NCBI GenBank assembly: GCA_015680685.1
Contig: MNCI01020610.1
Location: forward strand, 163,836-227,835
Direction: 5' to 3'
DNA from: Gnetum montanum
Taxonomy: Eukaryota > Streptophyta > Gnetopsida > Gnetales > Gnetaceae
DNA: 64,000 nucleotides
The notes beneath the pieces were generated by a model. It was not told the origin of the DNA. It did no database searches and saw only the letters and a list, made by a program, of their open reading frames with translations. Below, in pieces: positions 22,977-34,917 of this stretch. The first letter of the stretch is position 1. Each line of letters opens with the position of its first letter. Made by a program: the position numbers and the translations under genes.

Positions 22977-23802
22977 TGTTTTGTTAGGCCCCAATATCGG
23001 GTATGCGATATCGCAGCCTAGATAACGATATCAAATACACGATATTGTGATTCCTGTGTAAGCCTATAAATACACATTTAGGCGCACAGAAAAAGAAAAA
23101 AGTAAGTGTAGGGTCTTTTTTGTCAGTTTTCAATTCATTTCAATTCTTTCCCTAGTGCATGCCCACAATGTGATGATTGTAATTGTACGGAACCTTTATT
23201 CGAGTGTGATGTACTTGGACACACACATCATCAGCAATAAAGATCGAAATTACTTCATCATCACAACATTCACTTAGTTTTTAATTGTTTAATTATTATT
23301 GTTATTTATTGTTTTCTTAGTTAATATTTCTTATCATCATTTACCATTCATGTTGTTAAATGTGGAATGAGTACAACTTAATCATGAACATTGAAGTGTA
23401 ATTACTTGGTAACCCAGTAGCGTATTTAGGAGTGCTCAAGTAATGTGTGCTTGGTAATCCCAGAAGTAGTACATGAGGTCCAAGATTCGTACAGATGATT
23501 AAGGACAGACACTCATCGCACTTAGGCTAGCTTAGACTTCATTTCCTATTGCTTATTAGTTAATCAAGATTATTTTCCATTGTCTCTAGGAGTAGCACTA
23601 GTTTAGGATTACATCATTTGCCTCACTCTGGACTAAACCATATGTGGTCAAGTAAATACTAGTTCAGATGGGAAGACAATGACCTACGATCAATGTGTAA
23701 CTATCTAGATACCACAACTAGTCCGTCTACAAAGTTCGATTGGATCGTGTGTGAACACTCGTATTCGTATGGTTGAGTGTAGGGGTACCTCACCACTCAT
23801 CA
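22977..23802 (+). repeat. Family B LTR, unit 1
   Basis: It begins TGATGAATCATG and ends CACCACTCATCA. U3 contains diverged GATATCG motifs, then a TATA-like CCTATAAATACAC near 23063. A polyadenylation-like AATAAAG lies near 23236, and the U5 hairpin arms are at 23627-23635 and 23660-23668. The last 100 bp closely match families A and C; U3 does not. Confidence 0.75.
23627..23668 (+). promoter_or_regulatory. Conserved U5 hairpin (family B copy)
   Basis: TCTGGACTA pairs with TAGTTCAGA over nine positions with one G-U. The loop begins AACCATA, and GGGAAGACAA follows the right arm. The right arm ends 134 nt before the LTR end. Unit 2 has the same stem. Confidence 0.6.
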
Positions 23803-23823
23803 TTGGCACTGTTGCTGAAGATG
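23803..23823 (+). promoter_or_regulatory. Degenerate tRNA-Asp-type primer-binding site (family B)
   Basis: TTGGCACTGTTGCTGAAGAT sits directly after the LTR. It keeps the first half of the Asp-type primer site (TGGCGCCGTTGCC) but has lost the GGGGA end; the unit 2 copy is TTGGCACCATTGTTGAGGAT. Confidence 0.55.
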
Positions 23824-24193
23824 GTGCTAGTTATTTAGATTAGTTACATCATCCAAGATCACTGTAACGAAGCCTTGACAATATACCTTTTAGAAAGAAA
23901 GTACTTGCAAATAAGTCACACACAAATTCACAAAAATGTCTCTCTCACAAGACTATGATAATGTAACAACCAGTAAGGTAATTGATGAGTGGCGAGCTAC
24001 CCCTACACTCAACCATACTAAACGAGGGTAGCACGCGCGATCCAATCGAACTCCACAGACTAAGTGCCTACACGCCCCATGGAACACTTGGTGTTAATCA
24101 TTCATTGTCTTCCCAGACTTACTTGTAGTTGTCACAGTTTATGGTTAAGTAAGTCTGAGGTATATGATTTTTATGGTCTTGTCTGTTTTATCT

Positions 24194-25220
24194 TTCAAGA
24201 GACGCGATATGCACAAGCCGCGATATCGCGTAAAAGATATTGCGTCGTCCCCTGCGATGTCGCGTACGCGATATCACGGTCCGCCGCCAAATCTATAAAT
24301 AAGAGGCGGCACTCCCCTTATTCCTCATCCTGGTCTAGAAGTAGCGAAGCTCTGGCAGTTTGATCACTTCAGAGATAGATTAATTTCCCATGTGCTCGCA
24401 ATAGGAGTCCTAGAGTGAACGGATCTTTATTCGAGCAACATTGTACCTGAACACAAAGTTGTGTACGGCAATAAAGACGAACTTGATTAGATAAACCTTG
24501 CAGTGCATGGAATAGGATTTTATTTTAATTGGTATTTATTGCTTTCCTAGAATGCGGTACGAGTACGACTTGATTACGAGCATCTAAGGATGTGTATGGT
24601 TAGTCAAGGAATCGGCTACTCGTTGCATGCAGTATGAGTACGACTTGATTACGAGCATCTAGTGTGACTACTTGGTAACGTAGTGGCGTATTCCAGGATC
24701 TACACTTGGTAATCCCAGTGGTAGTCGAACACCTCGATGTGTACGGTTAGTCAAGGAATCGGCCGCTCCTCACACTTAGGCTAGATAGGTTCTCTCAACC
24801 CTTTTCTCCTAGTTAAGTGCCTCAGTACGACCACTTTGAGCACGTGCGTTACGTGTGGTGATCCCAGTAACGATTAGCGTTTGGTAGCCACAGTTGCATC
24901 GGTTCAGGGTGTGTACGGTAAGTGGGAATGGATACTGACGCTAGTTAATTTAGACTTAGTTATTAGTTAGAGTTAGTTAGTCTTCTCAACCCTTCACCTC
25001 ATAGCATAGGAGAAAAACATAAAAAGATATAAAAATCGTATACCTCGGACTTACTTAACCATACACCATGACAACTACAAGTAAGTCTAGGAAGACAACA
25101 AACGATTAACCTTAAGTGTTTCATGAAGCGCATAGGCATTTAGTCTGTGGAGTTTGACCAGATCGCACGTGCTACGCTCATTTCGTATGGTTGAGTGTAG
25201 GGGTACCTTGCCACTCATCA
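24194..25220 (+). repeat. 5' LTR of nested family A element
   Basis: U3 opens with clustered GCGATATCGC-type palindromes (24199-24280), then TATAAATAAG at 24294-24303. A direct duplication is seen with GAGTACGACTTGATTACGAG twice (near 24559 and 24639). AATAAAGACG is near 24470. The U5 hairpin arms are 25048-25056 and 25079-25087. It ends GCCACTCATCA. Confidence 0.85.
25048..25087 (+). promoter_or_regulatory. Conserved U5 hairpin (family A copy)
   Basis: GACTTACTT pairs perfectly with AAGTAAGTC; a G-U pair can extend the base. The 22-nt loop starts AACCATAC. The right arm ends about 133 nt before the LTR end. The same stem is seen in the 3' LTR and the reverse family A copies; in the LTR at 62438 a small deletion shortens it. 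Confidence 0.62.
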
Positions 25221-25241
25221 TTGGCGCCATTGCCAGGGACT
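25221..25241 (+). promoter_or_regulatory. Primer-binding site, tRNA-Asp type (family A)
   Basis: TTGGCGCCATTGCCAGGGAC directly after the LTR; it differs from the tRNA-Asp complement by two G-to-A changes. Confidence 0.8.
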
Positions 25242-25361
25242 AAGTGTTTGTGCACTAAATAGAACATAAGGGATATCACTCACATCGTTGTGAGCCTTAA
25301 CGAACCTTCGGGTTAATCAAAAGAGAAAATTTTATAACGGTAAATTAGCACACCGATAAAA

Positions 25362-27860
25362 ATGCCTTCTTCTCATAAGAGCAACTCACCACCTAAGGAC
25401 CATACATGAGATAGTCAACAACATAAAAAACATAACCAAAATCAGCCAAGTCCTAAACAATACAAGATATTTTATACTCATCTCGATGAGTATATTCTAG
25501 ATTTTACTTTTATTCTCCATCAAGACGAACAGTTGCGGTGGAGAGATTTGCAAGGTAACATTGTGTTACCCCCAGATCGATCAGTCTCTCGCATGCTTTT
25601 CCGTGCCTTGGCGTAGATTGGCATGCAAGAACTATTTGCTGAATACATTGTTGAAGATTTTGACATGAGGGATTATTATCCCACAGATGCCCAATGTATG
25701 AGGGACTTAAGGCAAGAGAGTCAACATGCACTATTGAAGGTCAAGGTCCTGCACCTCCTTAGCAAAATAGGAGATGAGAAACCCCTTATCACGGGTTCTC
25801 TAACAAATGATGTTCCCCCTCTTAACGATGGTGAGGAGGTTGGGTATCAGAATCTACAATCAACGATACATAACCATGGTTCTGATGCCCGTGAACATCA
25901 ACTGTTCACAGAGGGAACAACCACTTATGCTAAGGACGGGCACTCAGATTGTCACCATGATCGGGGTTGTAGCAGCCAAAAAGAAGGCAAGAAACATCGT
26001 CATGGCGATGGTTTACCTTCTTCTTCTCCTTCATCTCATCACTCACCCTCTCCTTCCACATCTGGGTGCAGCCATCATGAACATAAAGGTGAGGATAAAG
26101 GTAAGAAGGATGAAAGACCTCGATGGAAAAGTCGAGAGAGAAGACAAGGGAAAGGACATAGGGAGAGTAGGGAACAATGTAGACATCACAGGCGTCATGA
26201 AAGAGATGATCATGACAAACCCCTACTCGTAACCCGAAGTATGTTTGACATAACGAAGGTAGTTAGGATTCCCACAAGGCATTTAAAGGATAGTCGGATC
26301 AAGCATTTAGACATGAATAACATCCCACGATTTGAAGGGGGATACAGTGCTGATCCGCAAAATCATTTACAGGCATTCCACGATGCCTGTGCCTTGCAGA
26401 ATATAGAAAATGAGTGGAAAAAACTTAAGTTGTTCCCAAGGGCACTCACCAAGGAAGCAGAGAGCTGGTACCGGTCCCTAAAATCGGAAACCATCAGGAG
26501 GTGGAGTACGATGTTAGAACTGTTCAACAAAAAGTATCAAACGTACTCCAGATTGTCCAATTTGCGTAAGTAGATCCAAGGTTGGAAACAAGGTACATAT
26601 GAACCCTTGGATGCTGCCATGGCCTGCTACTACACATTATTACATCGTTGCCCAGGCCATGGGTATGCTCAGCGAGATCAACTTCGCCACATTGTGGATG
26701 GGCTAAGGCATGAAACTAGAAGAACCCTTGGGACTTACGCCCAAGGGAGACTCTCACAACTTAGAGCCCATGAAGTACATAGCTTGTTGGAGCAAGTAGC
26801 AAAAGAAGAAGGTGAGCTATGAAAAAGGGAAAGTGCGGAAGAGTACAACCGTGATCCCTCCCTTCGAAAGAAGGGAGTGAAATTTTGTGATGAAGAGGAT
26901 GAGTCGCCAATCAAAGAGTTGGTGAACAGAAAGACTTTGCCGCTTCAAAAGCTCACAATAGAAATAGCGGCTAAGGTAAATGACGTATGGAGTTCCTTAG
27001 ACTCTAAAATTGAAACTGTCTTAAAAATTGTAGAAAATTCTAAGGTAGAACAAAGTAGTGACAAAGGTAAGAAAAAGTGGAGAGATTTAAGCCCTGCACA
27101 TAACAAGGGTAAGGGGAAAATCACTAACTCCGATGTGCCTGTGGACTCTGACACAAACGATGACGGTGGATGTAAGATTTGCCATTATGACCATCCTAAG
27201 GGATGTTGCCCCATCATCTCACATCTACAAGAGTCTGGGGTGTATGTGCTAAATCCAAGACTCAACCAACAGCAAACACCCCAAAGGTTACCTTATCCAC
27301 AAGGTAACCCAAGGCAGTTCCACCAACCACTAACGTATTATCCAAGTGGAACTCCACCATAGCCCATCGGACAGCATCAGCAGTGGCAATACCCACAGTC
27401 ATGGGGGATGCCATCGCCAAAACATCAATACCCTTACCGGCAGCCTGACCCTTATGGATATTATGTGCAGCAGCTGATTTCTCCAAGTGACTCTATGAGT
27501 CACACAACCCCCAACCGTCACTACCAAGTTCGGGAGTACTTCAGAAGGACTCCTTCTCCTCCGAGAGACACTCCATACCCACACCATCCTCCTAATCCAT
27601 TTGCACCTCTTCCACCACAAGTAGTTCCCATAACACCTCCTGCTCCAACAATGCAAAGGGAACTTCCTCCTCAACCGCAGCAACGTCACGCTGCAAGAGC
27701 TGTAAAGATTCAACCTGCTACTAGTTTTGACAACTGTAAAAGAGAAGATCTTACTTCAGAACCAAAAGCCCAGACAAACTCTTGCAACAACAAGTGGTTG
27801 GGCCCATGTACACTCCTCCACCATCTAACACTTCGAAGCACCCTTCCGTCCAAAATTAGA
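25362..27860 (+). pseudogene. gag: gag of nested family A element
   Basis: The likely start is the ATG at 25362 (MPSSHKS), soon followed by stops. The longest open piece (25623-26573) holds a His/Ser-rich linker and the Retrotrans_gag core PRFEGGYSADPQNH to KEAESWYRSL. A TAG at about 26571 separates it from 26607-26822 (DQLRHIVDGLRHETRR), and a TGA at 26820 from 26877-27362, which ends with the knuckle-like CKICHYDHPKGC. A Pro-rich tail (27408-27861) follows in another frame. Few stops compared with family C, so decay is more recent. Confidence 0.78.
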
Positions 27861-27877
27861 GCTTAACGCATACGGTT

Positions 27878-28630
27878 ATGTTAACGCATACCGTAACTAA
27901 TTGGATTAAGGTGGGCCACCTTCCCAGGAAACTAACTAACCCTGGGAGTCCCTTAATCTATTTACAGATCGCCAGAAATGAACCACATAGGGCTCTTCTT
28001 GACTCAGGTTCCAGAGTTAACTTAATTTCACGAGAGATGTATCACGCCTGGAACCTACTGCAACTTAAGAAGAGCAACATTCAACTAGAGCTGGCAGACC
28101 AATCCATCACCATTCCCTTGGGATTGGTGGAGGACATCATTACCACTGTGTGTGGTTGATCTTACCCAGCTGATTTTCTGGTGATTGAAGTGAACAACAA
28201 CAAAGGGGACTTCCCAATTATAATGAGAATGGCATGGCTAAGTACAGTAGATGCATGCCTTGGGATCCGCGATCTTTCCTTTGAAATCTCTAAGATAAAA
28301 ATTTGTGGAAAGATCGAGAAGAGGAAAGTTCCATGCATCACATACAGTGATTCATCGAGTGATGACATGGAGGAAATACGTCCATGTAACAGGTGTGCTC
28401 TTGAGACTTTGAAACAAAGATGCCTATATGTAGCAACCACACAACCAGTAGTAGACACCCCGTGGTTGACAACTACTAGAAGGAGCAGAAAAATATGCAT
28501 GGAACGAATTGAGGAAACCCATGCCAACAACGAAGGCATAGACACATTAGAATATGAGCGTCGCCAACTTCCATCCCTTAATCTGAGATCATCAATTGAG
28601 AGAAGTTGGGCACTTCTAAGAAATTCAAAC
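27878..28630 (+). pseudogene. Protease region of nested family A element
   Basis: LLDSGSRVNLISREMY keeps the catalytic DSG of retropepsins. The frame stops at a TGA near 28157 and continues at 28181 in another frame (PIIMRMAWLSTVDACLGI). About 28630 marks the end of homology to pol; family C continues here into the RT region. No RT motif follows. Confidence 0.72.
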
Positions 28631-30607
28631 AGACGTTCATTATTTCGGATCTCTCCCTTACAACTTAGTCATGGGGGAGATGGCCACCAATACTGATCAT
28701 ATGAGGCCCTCAATTCTTTTTCGATTTTTGTTTTACACGTTTTTGTTTTACAATGTTTTTGTTTTACACATTTTTGTTTTACAACTTTCTTTAACTTTTC
28801 TAGTTTTTGTTTTACAACATCGTTATACTTTTTCCATTTTGTGTGTGTGTGTGTGTGTGATCCACCCTGTAAGTTTGTCACCCAATAAGTATTTGGAATG
28901 ATGGTATGAATTGTTTTCATATTGATTGCTAATGTTTGGTTTTTACCTTTAGGTCCCAATGTTGATACTAAGGTATGTTTCTTTTGATATGGCAGGCAAT
29001 GAGACCATTTCATCCATCCATCCACTAGTTTCTATGGTATCTCTCGGCTTGGAAATGTACAGTCCCCTTTTAATAAGAACTTAAACGAATCAGTGACTAG
29101 ATATTTCTCAAACTAAGGAAGGACTTAAGGATTGAAAAGGGTGTGACTTCAAGGGAACTTGATGCTTTCGTGTTGGTCATTCTCTTGGGTGCTTGGATGT
29201 TTTTCTTCTTGAGCTTTCTTGTCGTTCCGATGTTACCTAATTATCGGAAGCTGAGTTAATAAAAATAAGAAGTCTTTGCATGGTGTGGTACTCACGCATA
29301 AAAACACAAAACACAAAAAAAAAAGTGAGAATTCAAAGCACACCCCTTAGACGAATAAACTTGGGCTACAAGCACTAGTTATTGAACCAAAAGTGTTCCC
29401 TCTAACTAAGGCTCTTCTCGCTTCCCATTCTCTCCTTTGTTTCGTCAGAATGATGGTGGCTCTTTGGAGATGCATTCTTGTTACCCAAGTACATGGTTTA
29501 GCCGAATGCATTGATGCGAAGTCACTGGATGTGGTTGGTTTTAGGTTGGAGTTGGAATAGGATTTGTTAAGTCACATTAATCATGAAACACACAAGGGGC
29601 TATACACCACCTTGTTCTTGGGATTCCATTCCATTTTCTTCTCTCCATACTTCTCTCCACTGTTCACCTCATTACCGGTTGTATCATTAGTGCATATATT
29701 TTAGTTGATGCATTGTTTTCTTTTTGGTAAATTCTTGCGGTTAAGACTTTAACTCTTGTTCCAAATGACATTCCCGGAGCCTACGAACTCTTTGAATGTG
29801 GGTTTGTCAGGGCATTAAGGGCATGCGCTTGCTTTGAGGAGGACCCACTGACATTCCTATTTGGAGCATTAGTTAAATTCTTTCCCCTAACATTTCTCCA
29901 ATCTAATTTCTTTTGTTCATTTCCATCTTGACATCCACTTTACTGATGTTTTCAGTTGTCCTTTTTTATCTATCTTTCTTACTCCTTTTCTTTCTCTATT
30001 CTAACGCTACCGGAGGTTCATGATTAATCATGGGGGTACGGGGCCGATTTTTTTTATTTTCTCCTAGCCTCGAATTTTTGATTTTCTTTCTAACCCCTAC
30101 ACCTTCGGTAGTCATCATCAATATATTCCCATATTCGTATTAGCCATACGACAACCTAGCCAATGGACCTACACCGAAGCAAGGTATCAATTACATGATG
30201 ATTCATTTACCCTTGCTAATATAAGATTGTGTTGTGTGTACAGATGGTGATCATACAAACAACGGATTGGATCTGGAGCAAACACTTGGAATGGAGCAAT
30301 GCTGAAGCAGCTATGCAATGGGCAAGATCGATGGCGCGCTTACAGATGGACAACGAAAGGCGTAATCTTGGCGTTGGCAGCAACAACACTTCTTTCTCTC
30401 TCTCTCTTTCTCAGCTGCCAACTAACGCCTGATGTCATTGTAATAAGGTGTTCACCCTTGTTGTCATGAACACCAGTTTTGTCAAGTCTTGTAATGATGA
30501 TCTGTTCACATGTCATCCCATTAGTTCCATTCCCCTCAATAATTCCATACCTTCCCGATATTATTGTAAGGAACTCGAGGATGAGTTTTTATTTAGTCAT
30601 GGGGGTA
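28631..30607 (+). other. Non-coding 3' region of nested family A element
   Basis: It starts with TTTTTGTTTTACA repeats (28724-28820) and a (GT)n run at 28840-28859. The rest is colinear with family C 11821-12946. A polypurine-like CATGGGGGTA occurs twice: at 30029-30038 and at 30598-30607, the latter abutting the 3' LTR and acting as the normal plus-strand primer site. No coding frame is recognised. Confidence 0.7.
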
Positions 30608-31617
30608 TGATGAGACACGATATCACGTACACGATATCGCGTCGTTCCCTGCGATGTCCTGTACGCGATATCACAGTCCGTCGCCAAATCTATAAATAAG
30701 AGGCGGCACTCCCCTTATTCCTCATCCTAGTCTATAAGTAGCGAAGCTCTGACAATTTGATCACTCCAGAGATATATTAATTTCCCATGTGCCTGCAATA
30801 GGAGTCCTAGAGTGAATGGATCTTTATTCGAGCAACATTGTACCTAAACCCAAAGTTGTGCACGACAATAAAGACAAACTTTATTGGATAAACCTTGCAA
30901 TGCATGGAATAGGATTTTATTTTAATTGCTATTTATTGCTTTCCTAGAATGCGGTACGAGTACGACTTGATTACGAGCATCTAAGGATGTGTACGGTTAG
31001 TCAAGGAATCAGCTACTCGTCGCATGTGGTATGAGTACGACTTGATTACGAGCATCTAGTGTAACTACTTGGTAACGTAGTGGCGTATTCCAGGATCTAC
31101 GCTTGGTAATCCCAGTGGTAGTTGAACACCCCGATGTGTATGGTTAGTCAAGAAATCAGCCGCTCATCGCACTTAGGCTAGATAGGTTCTCTCAACCCTT
31201 TCCTCCTAGTTAAGTGCCTCAGTATGACCACTTCGAGCATGTGCGTTACGTGTGGTGATCCTAGTAACGATTAGCATTTGGTAGCCACAGTTGCATCGGT
31301 TCAGGGTGTGTACAGTAAGTGGGAATGAATGCTGATGCTAGTTAATTTAGACCTAGTTATTAGTTAGAGTTAGTAAGACTTCTCAACCCTTCACCTCATA
31401 GCATAGGAGAAAAACATAAAAAGATATAAAAATCGTATACCTCGGACTTACTTAACCATACACTATGACAACTACAAGTAAGTCTGGGAAGACAACGAAC
31501 GATTAACCTTAAGTGTTCCATGAAGCGCATAGGCATTTAGCCTGCGGAGTTCGACCAGATCGTGCGTGCTATGCTCATTTCGTATGGTTGAGTGTAGGGG
31601 TACCTCACCACTCATCA
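30608..31617 (+). repeat. 3' LTR of nested family A element
   Basis: TGATGAGACACG to CACCACTCATCA. It matches the 5' LTR with scattered, mostly transition differences. U3 has GATATCGCG-type palindromes, then TATAAATAAG near 30693. It lies tail-to-tail with the reverse solo LTR piece 31622-32444, giving a long inverted repeat. Confidence 0.85.
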
Positions 31618-32444
31618 ATCTCCTATGCTATCGAGGTGAAGGGTTGGAGAAACTAACTAACTCTAACTAATGAACTAAGTCTAAATTACCTAGCGACAGC
31701 ATCCATTCCCACTTACCGTACACACCCTGAACCAATGCAACCATGGCTACCAAACGCTAATCGTTGCTGGGATCACCACGCATAACTCACGTGCTCGAAG
31801 TGGTCATACTGAGGCACTTAACTAGGAGAAAATGGTTGAAAGAATCTAATCTAACCTAAGTGCAATGAGCAGCTGATTCCTTCACTAACTGTACACATCT
31901 TGGTGCACGACTACCACTGGGATTACCAAGGGAAGATCCTGGATATGCCACTGGGTTACCAAGTAATCACACTTAGATGCTCGTAATCAAGTCATACTCA
32001 TACCGCATTGCGATGAGCAGCTGATTCCTTGACTATCCGTACACATCCATAGATGCTCGTAATCAAGTCATACTCATTCTGCATTACTAAGAGAAAGTAG
32101 TAAATAACATTAAATAAAATCCTATTCCATGCACTGCAAAGTTTATCCAATCAACTTTGTCTTTATTGCCATACACAACTTGTGTTCAGGTACAATGTTT
32201 CTCAAATAAAGATCCGCTCACTTTAGGACTCCTACTGCGGGCACATGGAAAATATTCTATCTCTGGAGTGATCAAACTGCCAGAGTTTCCCTACTTCTAG
32301 TCCAGGATGAGGAAACAAGGTAGAGCTGCCTCTTATTTATAGACTTGGCGGCGGACCACGATATCGCGTACGCAATATCGCAAGGGACGACGCGATATCG
32401 CATGGGATGCGATATCGCGACTACCGTGATATCACGTCTCATTA

Positions 32445-34059
32445 ACAATTCATTGGAGAACCAACGAATTATATGATGATGAAGACAAAGTTTAGAGTAC
32501 TCAATCTTATGTAGGGGTCTCCTATGTACATAACCAAAGACAACATCATCCCAACTCACAAACTCATAACCTAGCTAGTGATGATAAACCCCTGTTGGCC
32601 ACTAAGAGCCTAATGCATATACAAGAGGTTGTTTGAATATCCCATAGGCATGGCAATGAAAGCCATCTACCTAGGCTTGATTTAAATAACTTTCCCAAGT
32701 TTTCAAGAGGCTATGATTTAGATCCGCAACATCATTTGCAAGCCTTCTATAATGCCTATGCATGCAATAACATTGATAATGGATGGAAAAGACTTAAGCT
32801 TTTTCCTATGACACTCATTGGCTAAGCAAAAGTATGGTATAGGTCTTTAAAACCAAAATCAATTCAACATTGGCCGACAATGGTAGAACTATTCAATGAA
32901 AGATATCAAACTTATGCAAGAGTGTTAGCCTTGAGGAGACAAATCCAAGAGTGGAAACAAGGACAACATGAACCCTTGGACATGGCCTTAGAAAGATATT
33001 ACTTTTTGTTAAACAAGTGCCTAGGCCATGGGTTCTCCGAGGAAAGGTTAATGTACCACATTGTGGATGGGCTCCGTAATGAAACAAGGGAGACCCTGGG
33101 GATGTACACCCCAGGTCAACTATATGAACTCTGAACCCACTAATTCCAAGAGCTTATTAAGCAGATAGCAAATAAAGAAGGAAAAATAAATAAATGGGAG
33201 AATGTTGAAAGCTCTCAACAGGACTAAAATCTTAAAATAGCAAAGGTCCATGGTCATGAAAAGGAGAAATCAACTCACCTCAAGGAGGTGGAATCGTCTT
33301 TGCCAATACTACAATCACTAGATGAAATTGAGGTAAGGATCAATAAGATGAAGAAATGGGTACATGAAAAATGCGGAGAGTATGCCAACATTATTAGAGG
33401 TGGAACTACGCCAAATTAAGAAATAGGATAGGACACCACGCAACAATCAGAATGAAGGGTTGAAGAAAATAAGAATAGGAACTCAACTGCCAATCATATG
33501 TATCAATGTAATGTTTTGTTGTATGATCACCCCAAGGGCCAATGCCGTGTCTTGTCACATTTACATGAGCATTGAGGAGGAATGCTACATCTAGATTTCA
33601 TACAGAAGTACCAAGTTCAACCATAGTGGCAAAAGCCCGAGTCGTGGGGGAGGCCACCACCAAACAGACCATACCCTTCGTATGTCCCGATGCTAAACAT
33701 TTATTATGTTCAACATCTTGTTTCTCCAACCAGATCAGCATCCTCCACTTCACCTCATTGTAATCGTTCTCTCGAGTACTATCCACCCATGTCCTCTCCA
33801 ACAAGATCACCAAATCATGTGCCTTACACTTCTCCTCAACCTCAATATTCTCATCCTTCATCTCCTTCTACATCACCACCAGTTGTGCTAGAAGGTTTTG
33901 CACCACAGCGCCAACCCACGAACGTTACTTATGTTGCTACCGTCAACAGTAGTGGAGGTCCTCCACAACGTCAGAAGCATCATTTCTTTAGACATGACCG
34001 AAGAAAGAGGTAGCACGGTTCTGAACCCACTACATCCACCAACTCAACACAAGCTCAAT
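32445..34059 (+). pseudogene. gag: gag-like region of family B, unit 1
   Basis: It resumes family B after the nested insertion. Retrotrans_gag-like pieces are at about 32690-32870 and in the frame 32880-33134 (MVELFNERYQTYARV to ETRETLGMYTPGQ). A knuckle-like CX..YDHPKGQC is near 33520, and a Pro/Ser-rich tail at 33690-34013. Stops interrupt all parts. The unit 2 equivalent is 45616-47219. Confidence 0.7.
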
Positions 34060-34064
34060 GCTAT

Positions 34065-34917
34065 TGATGAGTGGCGAGGAACCCCTACATTCAACCATAC
34101 GAATATGAGTGTTACATGCACGATCCGGTCGAACTCCGTAGACAGACTAGTCGTGGCATCTAGATAGTTAGCCTTAGGTCGCAATTTGCTGTCTTCCCAC
34201 CTGGACTAATATTAGCTTTGTTACGTATGGTTTAGTCCAGAGTGAGGTGTATGATGGGTTTCTAATCTAACGCTACTCTTGAAGGCAATGGAAAGTAATA
34301 TTATCTAAGCTAGGAGAGAAAGGTGAGAGAATCTAATTAAGCCTAAGTGCGATGAGCAGTCGTTCCTTGATTATCCGTACACATCTTGGACTTCGTGTAT
34401 GACTACCACTGGGATTACCACGCATAGATCCTAGGTACGCTACTGGGTTACCAAGTAGTCACACTTAAATGCTCGTAATCAAGTCGTACTCATTCCACGT
34501 TCTAACATGAGTTTAAGGGTGAGAGAGTATTAATTAGGAAAGCAGTAAATAACAATAACAATTAAATAATTAAATAATTAAACTAAGTCAATGCTGCAAT
34601 GATGAAGTAATCTTGATCTTTATTTCCGATCATGTGCGTGTCCAAGTACATCACACTCAAATAAGGATGTCGTACAATTACAATCACCACACTGTGGGCA
34701 TACACTAGGAAATAATTCTAACTCTAAGAAGGGAAAACTACAAGAGTCTGGGTAAGGAACTAAAAACTGGATGGAGAAACAAGGGAGAGTCGCCTCTTAT
34801 TCATAGAATTGACAGCGGGCTACGATATAGCGTACACGATATCGCGTCGGCTATGAAACCGAGGATGCGATATCGTGGGTGCGTTATCACGGTTGTCAGA
34901 AAATTCATGACTCATCA
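34065..34917 (-). mobile_element. Reverse family B-like solo LTR (unit 1)
   Basis: TGATGAGTGGCG to GACTCATCA, 853 bp, reverse orientation. The left flank GCTAT (34060-34064) and, in unit 2, the right flank GCTAT (48078-48082) show the target duplication. Read on the minus strand it has a GATATCG-rich U3, a TATA-like box and a perfect 9-bp U5 hairpin (CTGGACTAA with TTAGTCCAG). Present at the same place in unit 2 (47225-48077), so it predates the amplification. Confidence 0.8.

Larger units (their letters stand above)
24194..31617 (+). mobile_element. Family A gag-only LTR retrotransposon, complete with two LTRs
   Basis: 5' LTR 24194-25220, primer site, gag, protease region, non-coding 3' region, polypurine tract, 3' LTR 30608-31617. 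ATCT flanks both ends (24190-24193 and 31618-31621). RT, RNase H and integrase are absent: just after the protease the sequence jumps to the 3' region at about 28630. The reverse element in unit 3 has the same join, so this is a non-autonomous family (compare TR-GAG elements), not one broken copy. It would need enzymes from a relative such as family C. Confidence 0.85.
23983..32444 (-). mobile_element. Reverse family A solo LTR, split by a nested forward element
   Basis: The LTR parts 23983-24193 and 31622-32444 add up to about 1,034 bp, one full LTR in reverse orientation. Outer flanks are GTAAT (23978-23982) and ACAAT (32445-32449), against GCAAT at the empty site in unit 2 (near 45615): a 5-bp target duplication with one change on each side. 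Internal sequence is absent, so this is a solo LTR left by LTR-LTR recombination before the nested insertion. Confidence 0.85.
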
